From Drosophila pseudoobscura (Eukaryota; Arthropoda; Insecta; Diptera; Drosophilidae), in contig NC_046683.1 in the NCBI RefSeq assembly GCF_009870125.1, positions 43,911,869-43,975,868 of the forward strand: a stretch of 64,000 bases of DNA, given 5' to 3'. The notes below the pieces were generated by a model. It saw nothing but the letters and a program-made list of their open reading frames with translations. It did no database searches and was not told where the DNA came from. The stretch's first letter is position 1, and the number at the start of each line of letters is the position of its first letter. The position numbers were made by a program, and so were the translations under genes. This document shows positions 11,901 to 24,645 of the stretch, piece after piece.

Positions 11901-14401
11901 TCAATCCTCAGCAGACTCCTGCTTCCGAGGAGAACAAGGGAGATGGCATAAACGGAGCTAGCAATCCTTACAGTTCTGAAACGCACTGTACAAGTACATG
12001 TCTATATATCTGCATAGTCAGTCGCTGCTGCTTTCAGACTATTTGGCAATGAACCAAAAATACGTACAGGTGCGAAAAGTCTGTGATCACTCGGTGGCGG
12101 GACCCAGCCGAACTCTGGGAGAGCGTCATCTCATCGTGTGCCCTTTGGTGGCGCCTGCTGTCGACTTCCACAGATTTCCTCCAAAAGATCTCCGACCCCT
12201 GTCTACGTCTTGCCCCACTCCACGTTCACAGACCGAGTGCTCGCAAAGAATTGGGAGAAACGATCGAATTTGTATTCTGTGCTTCTCTGCTTCTCTGTTT
12301 CCTCCCCATCTGCCGTGGTGGTGCTTCCTATAGCAATAATATCTTATTGTTCTAGAGCACAATTCGGTTCGTCCGCTTGTTTATTTGTCTTTAGCTTTTT
12401 TGTTGTTTCTCGGCAACGAGATTTCTTTTTTGTACAGGATAATACTGCGATACTAAGGGGTATAATATACTCGATGGAAATGAGAAATTGAACGCTGAAG
12501 TTATCAAATTAAATTATTGAGCGAACAATGTGATGCGAGTGTGCAGGGGGCTTTTTCCCTGTATATTTTGTAAAATTGTTAGTCCCTGTATATGGAATAT
12601 TTTCGAATAATATAATATGTTTAGCGGGTTCTACGCAAAACTATTAGATGTAGAAATGGTAGAAGAATCTTGATTAATGGGTAAATTTCTCTCGAGACAA
12701 TCGTCAAAAGTATTTTTACTTGATTATTTTTGGCGTTGATTATTTTCTGCTTGGCTTTTCTTTTTCGATTTCGTTGTTGGTTGAGTATATTTTTAGTGGG
12801 GAAAAACAGCGGGCCCTCATTGTTGTTGTAAGTTGTAATTGGCCAGGGACGGTAATAGAAAATTATGCATTTTCCTCTCGATTTTATGAAGCAGAGAAAA
12901 ATTCGTACATAATTAGATTCAATCAAATGAATGCGTTTATCATCACTCTTAATGAAGTAACATATTTCATATTATGATTGAATGAATCGCAAAATGTTTG
13001 ACGCTTTTAAGGGTAATGGGTTATTTAATTAGCGTGTCCACTATTTAAAAATTGATTGATATTGAGTGTTAAATATTATTTTGGATGCTGGAAAAGCAAC
13101 AGTATTTATTTAAAAGCAAATATTAAATCTCTGCGATAGTCAAAGTCTTGGTTTTACAACCAAATAGATTGTGTCTTTGAAGTGTTAATTATTTCCGTGG
13201 CAATAATTACTTTGAAACTTAATTTCGCCTATTATTAATGGGAATTCCCCACTCAAACTTTAATATCAAATTAATTCCCTCCCAAACGCTTGGAAACGTT
13301 GACTCAATTCCATCAGGATAATCGTTAAAAGGTAAAATACGAGCGTTGGATCATTAAAAGTGAATCTTCCTCGAGGTCATCCTGCCAACAGGTTCCTCTT
13401 TTATCTTCTGTTCATCTTCAAATTACAAATATTAACTTGATTAAGATTGTTCGAGGCACGCACCGTTGGCCACGCCCCCAGTGTGTCAAACACGCTAATT
13501 TACTGTTACATTATTTAAACACACACACCCGTACACACACGAACACACTTACAATCCACACCCATAGAGAGGCGATAAAACTGAAAGGTTGTCACTTTGG
13601 GTAGCGTTAGGCGGTCGCTCTTGTTGGTTGGGATAGGCAATGGATTGGCTATAGGCGGCGGCAGGGCAGAGCACTGGGGGGAGGCCCAAAAGAAAAACAA
13701 CAAAGAAAACTGGCGAATGGTACAGCAGGGCGCATGAGCAATATTAGCTGGCAACATTTGGCCAGCAGCATGTTGCAAAGCTATGAAATATTTTCGCCTT
13801 GTGGAATGAAATGTGTGATAATTTATAAGAAAATATATTACAACTAGCTTTTTTTTATAGATAATTATGCAGTCAATGCATGGGTGCTCTTTCCTAGATA
13901 GGTTTTATAATCATTTTTCATATAGAACTCATCAGATGTTGCTCCAATGCCAATGCGTTCCACAAAAGTTTCCCGCCAATTGCAGGCCAAAGCCGAAGTG
14001 TATACAAACAAACGCACACAGCCACGCACAGACATGCTCTCTAACAACCCCAAAAAGCCGCAAAGCAAACAGAAGGGGAGCCGGAGCTGGAGCTGAGGCG
14101 ATGGTGATGGCATGCCCATTCGTCTGACGCTTAGTCGCTTTTCGTACGGCAAAAGCGTAAAATCTGCCAAAGCTCAACCAAAAGCCGGCTGTTCTGGCAC
14201 TCCCACCCCCTCCCCACCCGTCCCCACACAATGCATACAACCGTTATTTACATTTTGTTTTGCCGGCTTTTGGCAGCACGACCACGACGACGACGACGAC
14301 GACCGACAGCCGAGTGCCTGGACGAGCAGCAGCCGAGTGAACCATCGCATAGCGAAGACCTGCCTGGCCTTTACACTGCATTCGCATGTAGCCTTCGTTT
14401 C
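8962..14401. other. Non-coding stretch upstream of a promoter, no gene seen
   Basis: No supported coding region. It is mostly AT-rich. A GC-rich patch at about 12.0-12.35 kb has an open frame but no motif, and an Inr-like TCAGTC at 12018-12023 lacks a spaced TATA box or DPE. An 18-bp direct duplication with a 19-bp period lies at 9585-9621. Conserved regulatory DNA for the promoter at 14.4 kb may lie here. Confidence 0.5.
9585..9621. repeat. 18-bp direct tandem duplication
   Basis: TCAAGGAAAATTCAGTGC occurs at 9585-9602 and again at 9604-9621, identical and separated by one base. It is a small recent duplication in otherwise non-repetitive DNA. Confidence 0.85.
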
Positions 14402-14434
14402 AGTTGGCAACGGCCCACACGCTGTAACGGACGT
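14400..14434 (+). promoter_or_regulatory. TATA-less core promoter: perfect Inr plus DPE
   Basis: The Inr TCAGTT at 14400-14405 matches TCAKTY exactly, with A+1 at 14402. GGACGT occupies 14429-14434, which is exactly +28 to +33. It matches the Drosophila downstream promoter element RGWYVT at the obligatory spacing. No TATA box lies near -30, as expected for DPE promoters. The start site therefore points to + strand transcription. The strict Inr-DPE spacing makes this the most credible core promoter in the first 26 kb. Confidence 0.75.
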
Positions 14435-14606
14435 GTTTTCTCTGACAAAAAATCATCTGAAAGATCTGTTTTTGAAGAACGATTTGAGACGTTTTGAATT
14501 TTTTGAGAATAATATTTGGAATTTTGAGTGCTTGTGCCCGTGTGAGTCTGCCCAGTGCCCACTGCCCACTGTACACTGTACACTGTACACTGCCCAGTGC
14601 CGTGCT
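14402..14606 (+). other. Probable non-coding first exon (5' UTR)
   Basis: It runs from the DPE promoter start site to a strong donor, GCT|GTAAGTG, with GT at 14607-14608. It contains a TACACTG tandem run at 14567-14592. No acceptor-linked coding frame is obvious nearby. The next strong acceptor followed by a recognised coding exon on the same strand is at 36285-36286, so this is most simply a distal 5' exon of the hnRNP C-like gene. The splice assignment is inference. Confidence 0.45.
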
Positions 14607-15358
14607 GTAAGTGTGTTTTTTTTTGAGTTATCGCGATTGCGGCTAAGTGCAATTAGTGCCACAAAATTTAGTGCAATGAATTGGGAAATTGTGTGCTCTA
14701 GCCAGGCGAATCATTAGCAAATGAATTATATCAGAAGACTCATCAAATTCGATTGAAATTCACTTGTGTGTGTGTGTGTTTTGAGAGTAAGAGTTTCGGC
14801 TCCATTCCAAGGTAATACCCTAACGTCAGACCCTATAAATATTCCCCCGAACATTTGTCACAGCAAAAACCAAAAGCAAAACCAAAACCGTTGCGCATGT
14901 TAATTAAGACAAGACATAAAAAAAGGAAAAACCAAGAGAACCAAATGGAAACGCTGAATGGGAGTGGTGCGGCAGGGGCCATTGGCAATCCATCCATCAC
15001 TCAATTGCCTGTTCAGAAAACAGATTTCAGTATGTGTTCCGTTTGGCCACCCTCCACCCTCCTCTCTCCCCACACCCCACATGAAGAACTCTATCCCCAT
15101 TCGTCCCATTCTTTACAGTTGTTTTTTATGCGGACAAAACAAATGTGCATTATTTTTAATTTGAAAATTGAGAGCAGAACAACAGTACTCGGTACGGCAT
15201 AGAACAGCAACGACTGCACATGTGTTTCATGATTTTTTAATCTCTCTTTTGTCGGGTAAATAATTAGCTTTCTGCTAAAGCGATAAATATTTATGCAAGT
15301 GGACGCGCAGCGCACTTCTCCAAACAGATGGCTATGTGATCCACTCCCGAACCGATGT

Positions 15359-15393
15359 GATCGGATACGATCCGATACGATCCGATCCGATCT
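15359..15393. repeat. GATCCGATAC tandem run
   Basis: Three to four imperfect 10-bp units of GATCCGATAC, grading into GATCC/GATCT. Confidence 0.7.
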
Positions 15394-18093
15394 GGTACTT
15401 CCTAAAATCATGTCAGACTTCCCCTTGATGGAGCGGCTGGGGCTGACAGCTCTGCTTCCACCAATGAATTTGTCTATTTATCTTGATGCAATTTGTCCTG
15501 CCACGCCTTCTCAATTAACAACTGAACCAACAAACGGGCGCAAAGTCATTCCCAATGGGTTCATTCGGGGGGAAGAAGTCCCTTGTTTTGATGTTATCAG
15601 CTGAGAGACGAGTCTGAGTCTGAGTCTGAGTCTTCCTTCGTTTGTTTTTTGCATGTTGCATGTTTTGGCTAACAAAATAATTGACAAAACAAATCATTTA
15701 CGTGGCGAAAGTTTTGCAGCCCTCCCGTCCACAACCCCCTTGCACCAGTCAGCGGTTAAATTGCACACGGCGGCAAGACACGCAACATGTTTGATGACAT
15801 AAAAACCAACAAAAAAATAAAATTGTGCAACATTCGGGGAGGGGAGGGAGGCCGGACGAATTTCGCGCTGAAATATAAATAACAGCATAATAACGAGGCA
15901 GGCCGTCCGAGTGGAGAGATAAATAAATGAGAAAAGGAGGCAAAGACCAGAATAAAACAGAACAGAACAGAACAGCAGAGGAGAAGTAGAAGGAAGGGAA
16001 GAAAGGGCGAGGAGAACAATGGATATTTCTAGGGACAGATCGGATCTGGCTGCTAATTAAAGAAAGAGAAAAAAAAATACTATTTTCATTGTTGCAACAA
16101 AGAGATGAACGGACTTGCTGCTTCAAGTACTATTAATGATCAGAAGAAAATGAACCTAAATATTGGCCAATTGGCGGAACAGAGAAATTTATCCCTCTCT
16201 AGAACAGTATCTTTAGTTTTGCTGCTTGAATAATCCAACCAACTTCTTATGACAATATATTTAGGATGCTTAAAAACCGATTTTCAATCAATGAACAACT
16301 AATTAAAGAAGCCATTCATGAATTATAGGTGTTGTAGGTGCTTTCGGTCCCTTTAAAAATCCCAAATGAGGTGCAAAAACAAACCAAAAATCGGTTACGG
16401 TAATCAAAACAAATGCAAACGGGCATTTAACCGCAAGTTAAATCATATTATGGGCCGCCAGACCACAAAATGTTGCCTACTGTGGGGGAAACGCTGTACC
16501 CGGAAGCAGAGAGAGGGGAAAGGGGGCTGGAGTTTGTGTGTTTGGCTTGCGGCTCACAGTCGATTGCCTGATTTACGGACCCGCCCCGCAGACGGAAAGG
16601 TTGGTTCATTGCGATAGTCAACATGTTAACATGTTGTTAAACACACGGCGGCACAGGGAGCGGTCTCGGTTTATCCTCCGTATGGCCGCACGTATGGCGA
16701 GGCAGTGAAATTTTTACGGCCTGTTTTTGGTTAGAAATCCCCACATTTATGGCTATTAGTTTTTTCGGTTATTGCCGCGTCGCGTTGCTAGTGCCGATGA
16801 ATATACATATATAGTTGGGGAGTTGCCTCCTACTACTACCACTGGCAGAGGAAATGGCAAACAGCAAATACTTGAATACTGTCGCAGGTCGTTTATTAAA
16901 AACGTATTTCTCCTTATTGAACGCCTCACAGGGGGCAATAGATAGGACCATTTGATGGCTATTCCCATTCCCCACCTTGAATGGGGGATCAAAAGCGTTT
17001 AACATCTGATTCTCTGGCTTGTCCTCAAGAGAATCGAATGGGACTGGTATTTCCAATTGGCAATCTTCAATGAGCGCCATTAGGCATCGTAAGACCTTTA
17101 ATTTAAATGGAACTATCGAAGGATCGTTCACACAATGATAGTTTTCATCAACAAACTATCTCAAACAGGAAACGGCTTATCCTTGGCTGGAGCATATGTG
17201 CCCCGATTAGAGTTTGCAGGTGACGATTGCCCAGATAAATAGACAAACTATATAGTGCCTATGGTTTATGGCTCTGATGTATATATCGTTGATGCGTGTG
17301 AGAAAACTTTATGGCCTTTTAATTGCTTTCGGTAACTTTGTTTTGTGTTGCCTCCACAGGTCACACAGCAGATGAGGGCCCCAGCATATGCCCCCAAATC
17401 ACGAAACTGATTCATCTTCAACTCTTGCCCCACTCGCAATGCTGTTTATTTATGTGCGCCTAATTTATGCGAGTAGTTCCACGTGAACGAGTTCTGTTGT
17501 GCAGCTCTGCCCTGCTCTCTTCCAGCATTGTAATAATATTATAAAAATTTCAACAACTTTGTCGTCGTCGCCCCGCCCGATATTGGGGAGAACTTCTACG
17601 CAAAACAATTTTCAATATATAATACACCTGAAACAGATCATATGGCTGGCCATACACGCAAGCGGCGGCTCACCTTCACCTCATTGCACCTTTGCCCCCT
17701 GCCCACTTTTCGCACCGCATTGCACTAGCCCCTCCTCTAGCCCCCGTTTTCACTCCCAGACCATCAAAGGACGGGAAGGGGGGTAGGGGGCCCGTCCGTC
17801 GTGTATTAACTTTTCATCTAAAACTATTCAAATCTTTTCTGCAGTCAAAATCAAATTCTATGTTTATGACGGGTCTAAGGGGAAATTCCAGGCATATTAA
17901 AGCCATCTGGCAACTGCCCTGTCTCTGCCTCTGCCTCTACACCTCTGTATCTGTGTATCTGTGCCTCTTTGCATGTGCAACTGAAATGGCAACTGCAATC
18001 TGCAGGTGCTGAGATGCCTGCTAATTTATGAGCTGTGCATTGTGTGGGTTAATGTAACAGCCAATTGCGGTTTGAGTTGAACAAGATGGCCCC

Positions 18094-18136
18094 CAGCCAC
18101 AGCCACAGCTACAGCCACAGCTACAGCCACAGCCAC
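18094..18136. repeat. CCACAG hexamer microsatellite
   Basis: About seven hexamer units alternating CCACAG and CTACAG. It is similar in type to the run at 52.2 kb. Confidence 0.75.
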
Positions 18137-21100
18137 ATGCCCCCGCAAGGTCGTTTGCAGAGGAGCAGTGGCAAAGGAGTGAGGGCATTTGCATGCCCTA
18201 TTTGGCAGCAATGGCGAAACCAACCAGAAGTAACTGAAAGTAAAAAGAGTTCAATTAGAGATTAGGGAGCACGAACCCCGGAATAAGACCAGGTCGATAA
18301 TCCCACTGGTCTGGCTTCCCTCTGGCTGCCGCCTGATTAGCATTCCTTTGTGGGACAGCAGCTGTCGTGTCGTGCCGTATCGAGGGGGAAAAGAGTACGA
18401 ATATTTATTTAAAAAGAACTAAAACTATTTCGAAATGTAGTTTAAACTAACAGCTGAATCGGCAGAGCTTATTTTGTACCTCTGGAATGGAATTCACTTA
18501 ATCCCCATGCAATGAAAAACGTTGCAGGCGTCTGTGGAAAGTTTAAGGAAGTTCATTTTAACTAGCACTATTTCAGTAACCACTACACTTTGATTTCCTT
18601 TTTGGGCAATTTCCAAGGTTCGCATTGCTCGTAAATCTGTGAGAATCATTTGCCAAATTGCCAAACAGCCCAATGAATATTCATATGGCCAGGGGCAAGG
18701 GTCAACTCTTGAGTGTTTCTCCCACAACAAATCGCAGAAATATTACGCATACGCCATGGAGGAGGCTCATAAATATATGTGTGGCATAGAGCGGTAGTCT
18801 TTTTCCGAGCTGATTGATGCCTTCCTGCCAGGAAGTCGCTTTGGCCAATGGCGTGAAATTCACTTTCATTCGATTTGTGTTTTTATTTGGCTTCTGTTGC
18901 GTTTGCTTCTGTTGTTGCCATGCCGCGCACCTTTTGCCGAGGAGGGTTTTATTGATTCCGGCTTAAAAGACAACAAGAGAGAAAGAGCCAAAGCTATTGG
19001 CAGCTCCAAAGAGGCACGCCAAAAGCCAAATAATTAGCAAGGCAATGCTCGTAATGTTGGGCCATAAATCGAGCGTCTGACATTTCATGTCAAGGCTCGC
19101 CTGCAAATCGATTGATAAATTAATCAGAATTAGTCCTTGAAAGTGCATAATAAATATTTATAGGATCTGTATGAGCCTTCCTCCCCCCTCCCCCCTCCCC
19201 GCAGTGAACCGAAACGAATCGAGGAACAATCGACAGGCAGGCAGTCGAGGAGTGCCATGGCATGTCTCTGGTGGAAATTTTAACAATTTCCACTGCAATT
19301 TAAACGTCTATCAAGAGAAATGATGAAGAAGGAGTGGTAGCAGAGGACTCAGTGCAGCTAACAGAGTCCTTAAAGCTTAGATTAAACTGTACATGGGATA
19401 TATCCACTCATATATATACTCGTATATCTGTAGAACAAATCTGTTCCATCTGTATTTGTATCTGTATCCAGCAGACAATGAAGCCACTTAAGCCAGCCGC
19501 TTGGGTGCCTCTGGGAACTCTGGCTCTGGCTCTGGTTCTGGCCCTGGCCCTGGCATTGGGAGTGCCTGACAAATGAAGACTGACATTTAGCAAACAGTTG
19601 AGTGTTCAGCGCTGGAAGAACCAAAGCAGAAAAACAGAAAAACCAAATTATTCCGCTTACAACACAGTTGTCGCGACTGCTGGGTTTTTTTTTTGTTTCG
19701 AAAGCAACTTGTTGTCATAAGGCTGCCTGCAGATTTCCCCTCCTCTGCTGGCTTTGCTCCGCTTCCCAACGTTATGAACGTGAAAGATTTAAAATAAAAC
19801 CACTTAGCCGCCGAGGCTCCATTTGCGACAATTGTTTAAGCCTCGCGAGCTCTGATAAAGTGTCCTCCGAGAGTCCTTCAGTTCAGTGTTTGAGGGAGGA
19901 AAAGTAACTCCCAGAAATCGTGTCAAATGCAAGAGCTTTTTGGGGGGTGTACACATACTCGTATCTGAATAATTTAGTGGGTGGGAGATGAATGCCTGAA
20001 TGTTGTGACTGAAATATGTCAGCGAAAACTCAGCAAGTATTCACGCCTGAAACAGTTTTTCTCAAGATGAGGGATCGTAGAAGACATGCATAGACAATGA
20101 TAATCGTGAAGGGACTCTTGAACATATAAACGATTGGAGATTGCTTCCAATGCTTTGTATAATTGGATCTATCAGCACTCTAGCCCGATTTCCACAGTTT
20201 CTGCTAACTATAACCCGCTCCCATCTCCATCCATCTTTCCAAATAAAGAGTAATGGTTTCAGAGGAATTTCCCCAGACAGTACGAACGAGAGAATTCTTT
20301 TGACGCTTCCCACTCTTCCCGCTCTCCCCACAGATATCCGCTTCAATTTGAACAATTAATGTCAATCTGCGCCGCGAGGGAATCAGTTTCGACTGCTCTA
20401 GTTATATTTATAGTGAAAGAATTATAATCAAAACAGTAAAATCATTTGATTTGATTTGATTTCGATTTGGGTGCCCCTTAAGAATTATATTTATTTACAG
20501 AGCATTTATTTTATGCAAATCTAAATAGAACCGATCTTTGACTGTCTGCATACGCACTGTATTTGTATCGGTATCTGTATCTGTATCTGTGTTTGTTTTT
20601 GTTAAATATTTATAAAGTGAAAAACATAAATAAGCCACAGAATAAGGAAAATCTTTGAACTGTGTTACAGCCCGCATAGGAAAGCAGGTGGAAAGCGGTC
20701 AAAAATAAAGAAAAGCTGAGGTAAAAATATATTAAAAAATACACACACCTTGGGGCGCTTCTACCTGGGGCGCTTCTAAGTGCTGCTGCCCTCGGGTCAC
20801 CCGCCCGTCTTGTGTCTCGTCTGTGGATTTGGCTCGAATTTTCAATGCAGTTTTCATTATTAACTGAAAAACCTGACAGTTGGCCGATGTAATTGTATTT
20901 AATTGAAAATGAAAAGCCTCTGCCTCTGCCCCCATAGCGATGCAGAAGGTAGACTGTAGAATGCACACACCTGCACGTGGGTGGGGGATGGATGAATGGG
21001 TGGATTGGTAGATGGATGGATGGAGGAGGCGACGGTTTGAATGTCAGACTGTGGCAGCATTTCAGCTTGCGGCATCGCTCGATGTCCGCCCGTCGAGAGC

Positions 21101-21500
21101 GGAAATTTCAGCATGTTCGGGATGTCAACATTCCCCAGGCCCATAGAATGGGGCTTCCCCTCGCCCCACGCCCCCCGCTGTCTGGGTGTCATGCCTCTTT
21201 TGTGGGCATTCAAATGCGGCATGCAACAAGTTGGCAGCGCCCACAAAATGGCGGAAACGTGCTGCTGTCGAGGCAGACTGCAAACAGTAGCTCCTTGCGG
21301 ACGGCGGAGTGGATGGGAGGACCATGAATTATGGAATGCATATTTAAACGCAACTTTAAAGTTTTTTATTGAGCGAGGAGCTGGAGCTGGAGCGGGAGTG
21401 GGAGCGGAGAGCGTCTGCCCGGGAGAGGCAGCATCCGCATCCTAATTGTGGCAAACTTTCGCACACGCTTCATATCCTGTCTGCTCCACAGTCCATATCC

Positions 21501-21560
21501 CGTGTCCGTGTCCGTGTCCGTATCGTGTCCCTGTTCCTGTCCGTGTCCGTGTCCCTGTTC
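21501..21560. repeat. CGTGTC hexamer microsatellite
   Basis: Imperfect tandem CGTGTC units with two interruptions (TATCGTGTCC, CTGTTCCTGT). It generates spurious open frames on both strands. Confidence 0.75.
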
Positions 21561-24326
21561 ATTGACTTTGGCAACGACAGCCTGCGATGCCAGCGATGGG
21601 CACAAGGATGCAGGACACACAGTGTGACTTTGTTTTTAATACACTCGACTCCTCGACTCTTCTTGACTCTGCAACACGCCGCTTGCAGCCTGCATCGATC
21701 GCCCGGACAAACACGGCTTTGTCGCCGGTCTGTGGCGTGCCTCGGTTCATTACTCCTCCGGCCGTGTCCTGTACAAAGCCGCCATCTGCCAGCCGCCAGC
21801 TGCCAGCCGCCATGACTCTTACTTTTTTGTTTGGCTGTTGTCGAAGCTCACGTCAGGCCCTGACAAAGATTATCAATAACAAGTCCAAAGAAGATATCTG
21901 TGTGCGCTGTGTGTGCCTTGTCCTTGCAGCGGATATTGGCTATGCCACAAAACTTGTTGGCTCTCCTCCCACTGGCCACTGGATTGTCCTGTTCTCTTGT
22001 GTCCTGCCTTGCCCATGATATGGAATATCCATAACATCATTTGTGCTAATATTTGATGGCATCATAGATGGTCTTATATGAGCCCGTCATTTCATTTGAA
22101 TCATAATTTAGGGGCAAGTTCCTTTAAAAGAAGAGGCCAGAAGGTTATTAAGTTTACGGCGTGACGTATGTTGGAATTGTGATCTACATCTTTCTGCCGA
22201 AAATTACCACCAATGCAATCGATTGTCCTTCGATGTGTCTGTCTTCCCTCCAAGATGTTCCCCAAATTCCAGCATCCGTTCCATGTTCCATTTGTTGTTC
22301 CATTGTGAGCCAAAACCAACAGCCGTTTGGCAATTTTTGGAATACCCAACCCCTACAGCCTCCAGCCTCGCGCCACCTGTCCCCCGCCCAAAACTCACAT
22401 AATAATTTGCAATGTGTTCTGGCAGGAAGTTGCCTCTGGAAGTATGTTGAAATACTACGGCGAGGGGCAGGCGGGCTGTTGGGGCAGCCAGGTGGGAGAA
22501 GAGTCCATGGTCGAGCTTGTCATATCCTGTTGGCATCGCTGACAGACGCCGCGGCAGTGGTGGCCCAGAGGTTCAGGTGGCCCCGCCACTCTCTCTCTCT
22601 CTCTATCTCTCTTTCTCTAGCTGCCAGGCGGAAGTGTGAAATATTTGTTGCCTGCCCCTAAAACCACTCCCTCCCTCCAGTTTCCATGCCTTCCTTTTTC
22701 AGAATTTACCTTCTCCTTATGTGCAATGGAATTTCTGCGCTGGAGCGTATTTTATTGGCATTTTGTAGGAAATTTGTGGCCAGCTATGAATTCTTTCGCT
22801 TCGTTTTGGGTTCAGCAATTTTCGTATTAAATTTTTCTTCGGCTTTTTCCGCTTTCTACAATTTCTATGTACATTTTCCCTGGAAAGTCTCTCAATTAAA
22901 ACATCTGAATTCGCATTGTGCGTTGTGCGTATAATTGATTTAGCCAAATTGTTAACCGATTGAACGCGGCCAAATTGTGCGGGCCATTCGATGGAGCAGA
23001 GCACCGTCCTGGCACAGACAGGGAACAGGTCCTGGCGCCCTGGGGAGCCTTTTAATTTCACGCATGCAGTGCATAAATTTGGCATTTGGCATTTGCATTT
23101 TACATTTCTGCAGTCGGCCCTGATTATGGGACACTTGTCAGTGGATTTGCATGGCAGAGCGGTTCGAGTGGCAGTCCGTAGTCTGCAGTTTTCCCAATTC
23201 CCGATTAGATGGTGGCCATAATCAAGGGATAATCCATAGATTACATTAAAGTTACTCAATTTTCAGTTGGATTTCCATTTCTTCTCATTCTACCTGAGAC
23301 TCTTTTATTTATATGCATTTTTGTTTTTATTTATCTTTGAATTTGATTATCTAGAATTGTTTAGATTCGAAATTCAAAGAAATCTAGTGAAGATCAATGC
23401 GTAATTCAATTGCATTGCATTTAAGATTGTTCATGAATCAGAGAATCGTCAGAAAAAGCTGATCAATTATGGAATATAGCAAGAGTTTTGTGGTTTTGTG
23501 GTTCTTCGGAAGATCGATTTATATTTATGAGGAGTAAGGGGAGGGAAATATATTTATATTCTTTGACTATCGGGCATAATTAACACTACCCTAAAAAAAA
23601 CTTTACTACATACGATGCCAAAATCCCAGCAACAACATTGTTGTTCCCGAAAAGTATTTTTATTACAAAGAATCTTGACACTATTTACAATCAATGTCTC
23701 CTCATACGATTTACGAGTTAACCGGGGGCTGCAACATGCGGCTTGCAACAAGATATTCTCTGTAAATTCCGCACCTGTCAGCGCCACCTCCGTCAACGCC
23801 TTCTCCTCCGCCTCCTCGAAAGGTGCCAAAGGTGCATGTTTCAGTTCCCAGACGCTCTGGGAATGTTTATGCTAATTAAATTGACTTTAGAGCATAGTAC
23901 AGCCTCCTCTTTACGCGAACGAGTACGCGTACGATTATATCTCTCTTCTGGCAGAGATGTTTGTTCAAAATGTGGGTCAATTATGCGATTCGTCGCGTCA
24001 CAGACAAAAATGATGGGTGGCGTGGCACCGGGGCACCGGGGCAGCGGTGGTGCCAGCAGCACATCCATCAGAGGCAGTGCCTGGCATTGAATTGCTTTGA
24101 GAAGCTTTGTGTGAAAGTGGGAGAGAGGGGAGTCCCCTTTATTAGGAGGCGGAACAGCAGGTTGCCTTACGTAATTATTTGCCAAATTCACACTGAGAAG
24201 AGAGATGCAGACTAGAGATGGCCACGTGCTGTGCTCCGTGCGGGTCCGTGCAAGCAATACGCATATGTACATAAGCACAAAAATGTCCGTCGTAAGGAGT
24301 TGAGAGCCAAATCTATATGAGGTGAC

Positions 24327-24645
24327 GCTGAAACCTGAATCTGTGGTTCATTTCATCCTGCAAGCAGTTATCCGCTAAAACCTGAAGCTCTGGTCCGTTT
24401 TCCTGCAAGCAGTTCTCCGCTAAAACATGAATCTTTGGTCCATGATCAAGAAATTATCAAGCAGTTTGCTGCTGAAACCTGAAGGTTTGGTTCGTTCAAT
24501 CCTGCAAGCAGTTCGCTGCTGAAACCTGAAGGTTTGGTTCGTTTCATCCTGCAAGCAGTTCGCCGCTAAAACCTGAAGGGGTGGTATATTTTCCCTTTAC
24601 CACCAGGTGATCTGCAGAAACCTGAAGCTTTGGTTCGTTTTTCCT
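24327..24645. repeat. Degenerate tandem array, 7 units of 45-51 bp (array 1)
   Basis: The core AAACCTGAAG(G/C)TTTGGTTC recurs at 24331, 24378, 24423, 24474, 24522, 24568 and 24618, so the period is 45-51 bp. Each unit also carries a variant of 'tcctgcaagcagttcgccgct'. The core holds a small inverted repeat, AAACC-TGAA-GGTTT. Units differ by substitutions and small indels, so the array is old. The same core recurs in a second array at 29.43-29.68 kb, on the other side of Rac2. No coding frame runs through it and the function is unknown. Confidence 0.85.

Larger units (their letters stand above)
14607..24326. other. Probable intronic or intergenic DNA, no gene seen
   Basis: No coding region is supported. 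Microsatellites include a GATCCGATAC run near 15359-15393, a CCACAG/CTACAG run near 18094-18136, a TTTGA run near 20441-20462, a CGTGTC run near 21501-21560 and a CT run near 22590-22620. A TATAAATA sequence at 14834-14841 lacks a good initiator 30 bp downstream. If the 14.4-kb promoter serves the gene at 36.7 kb, this is part of its first intron. Confidence 0.5.

Noticed and set aside
11998..12333. 111-codon frame in a GC-rich patch with an Inr-like TCAGTC
   Set aside because: No DPE, no TATA at -30 and no recognisable protein features.
14112..14717. 201-codon + strand open frame
   Set aside because: It spans the DPE promoter and putative non-coding exon, starts upstream of the start site, and crosses GAC and TACACTG repeats. 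No domain.
14834..14841. TATAAATA as a promoter
   Set aside because: No initiator at the expected distance. The DPE promoter at 14.4 kb is stronger.
22161..22661. 166-codon + frame
   Set aside because: Ends in a CT microsatellite and has no features.
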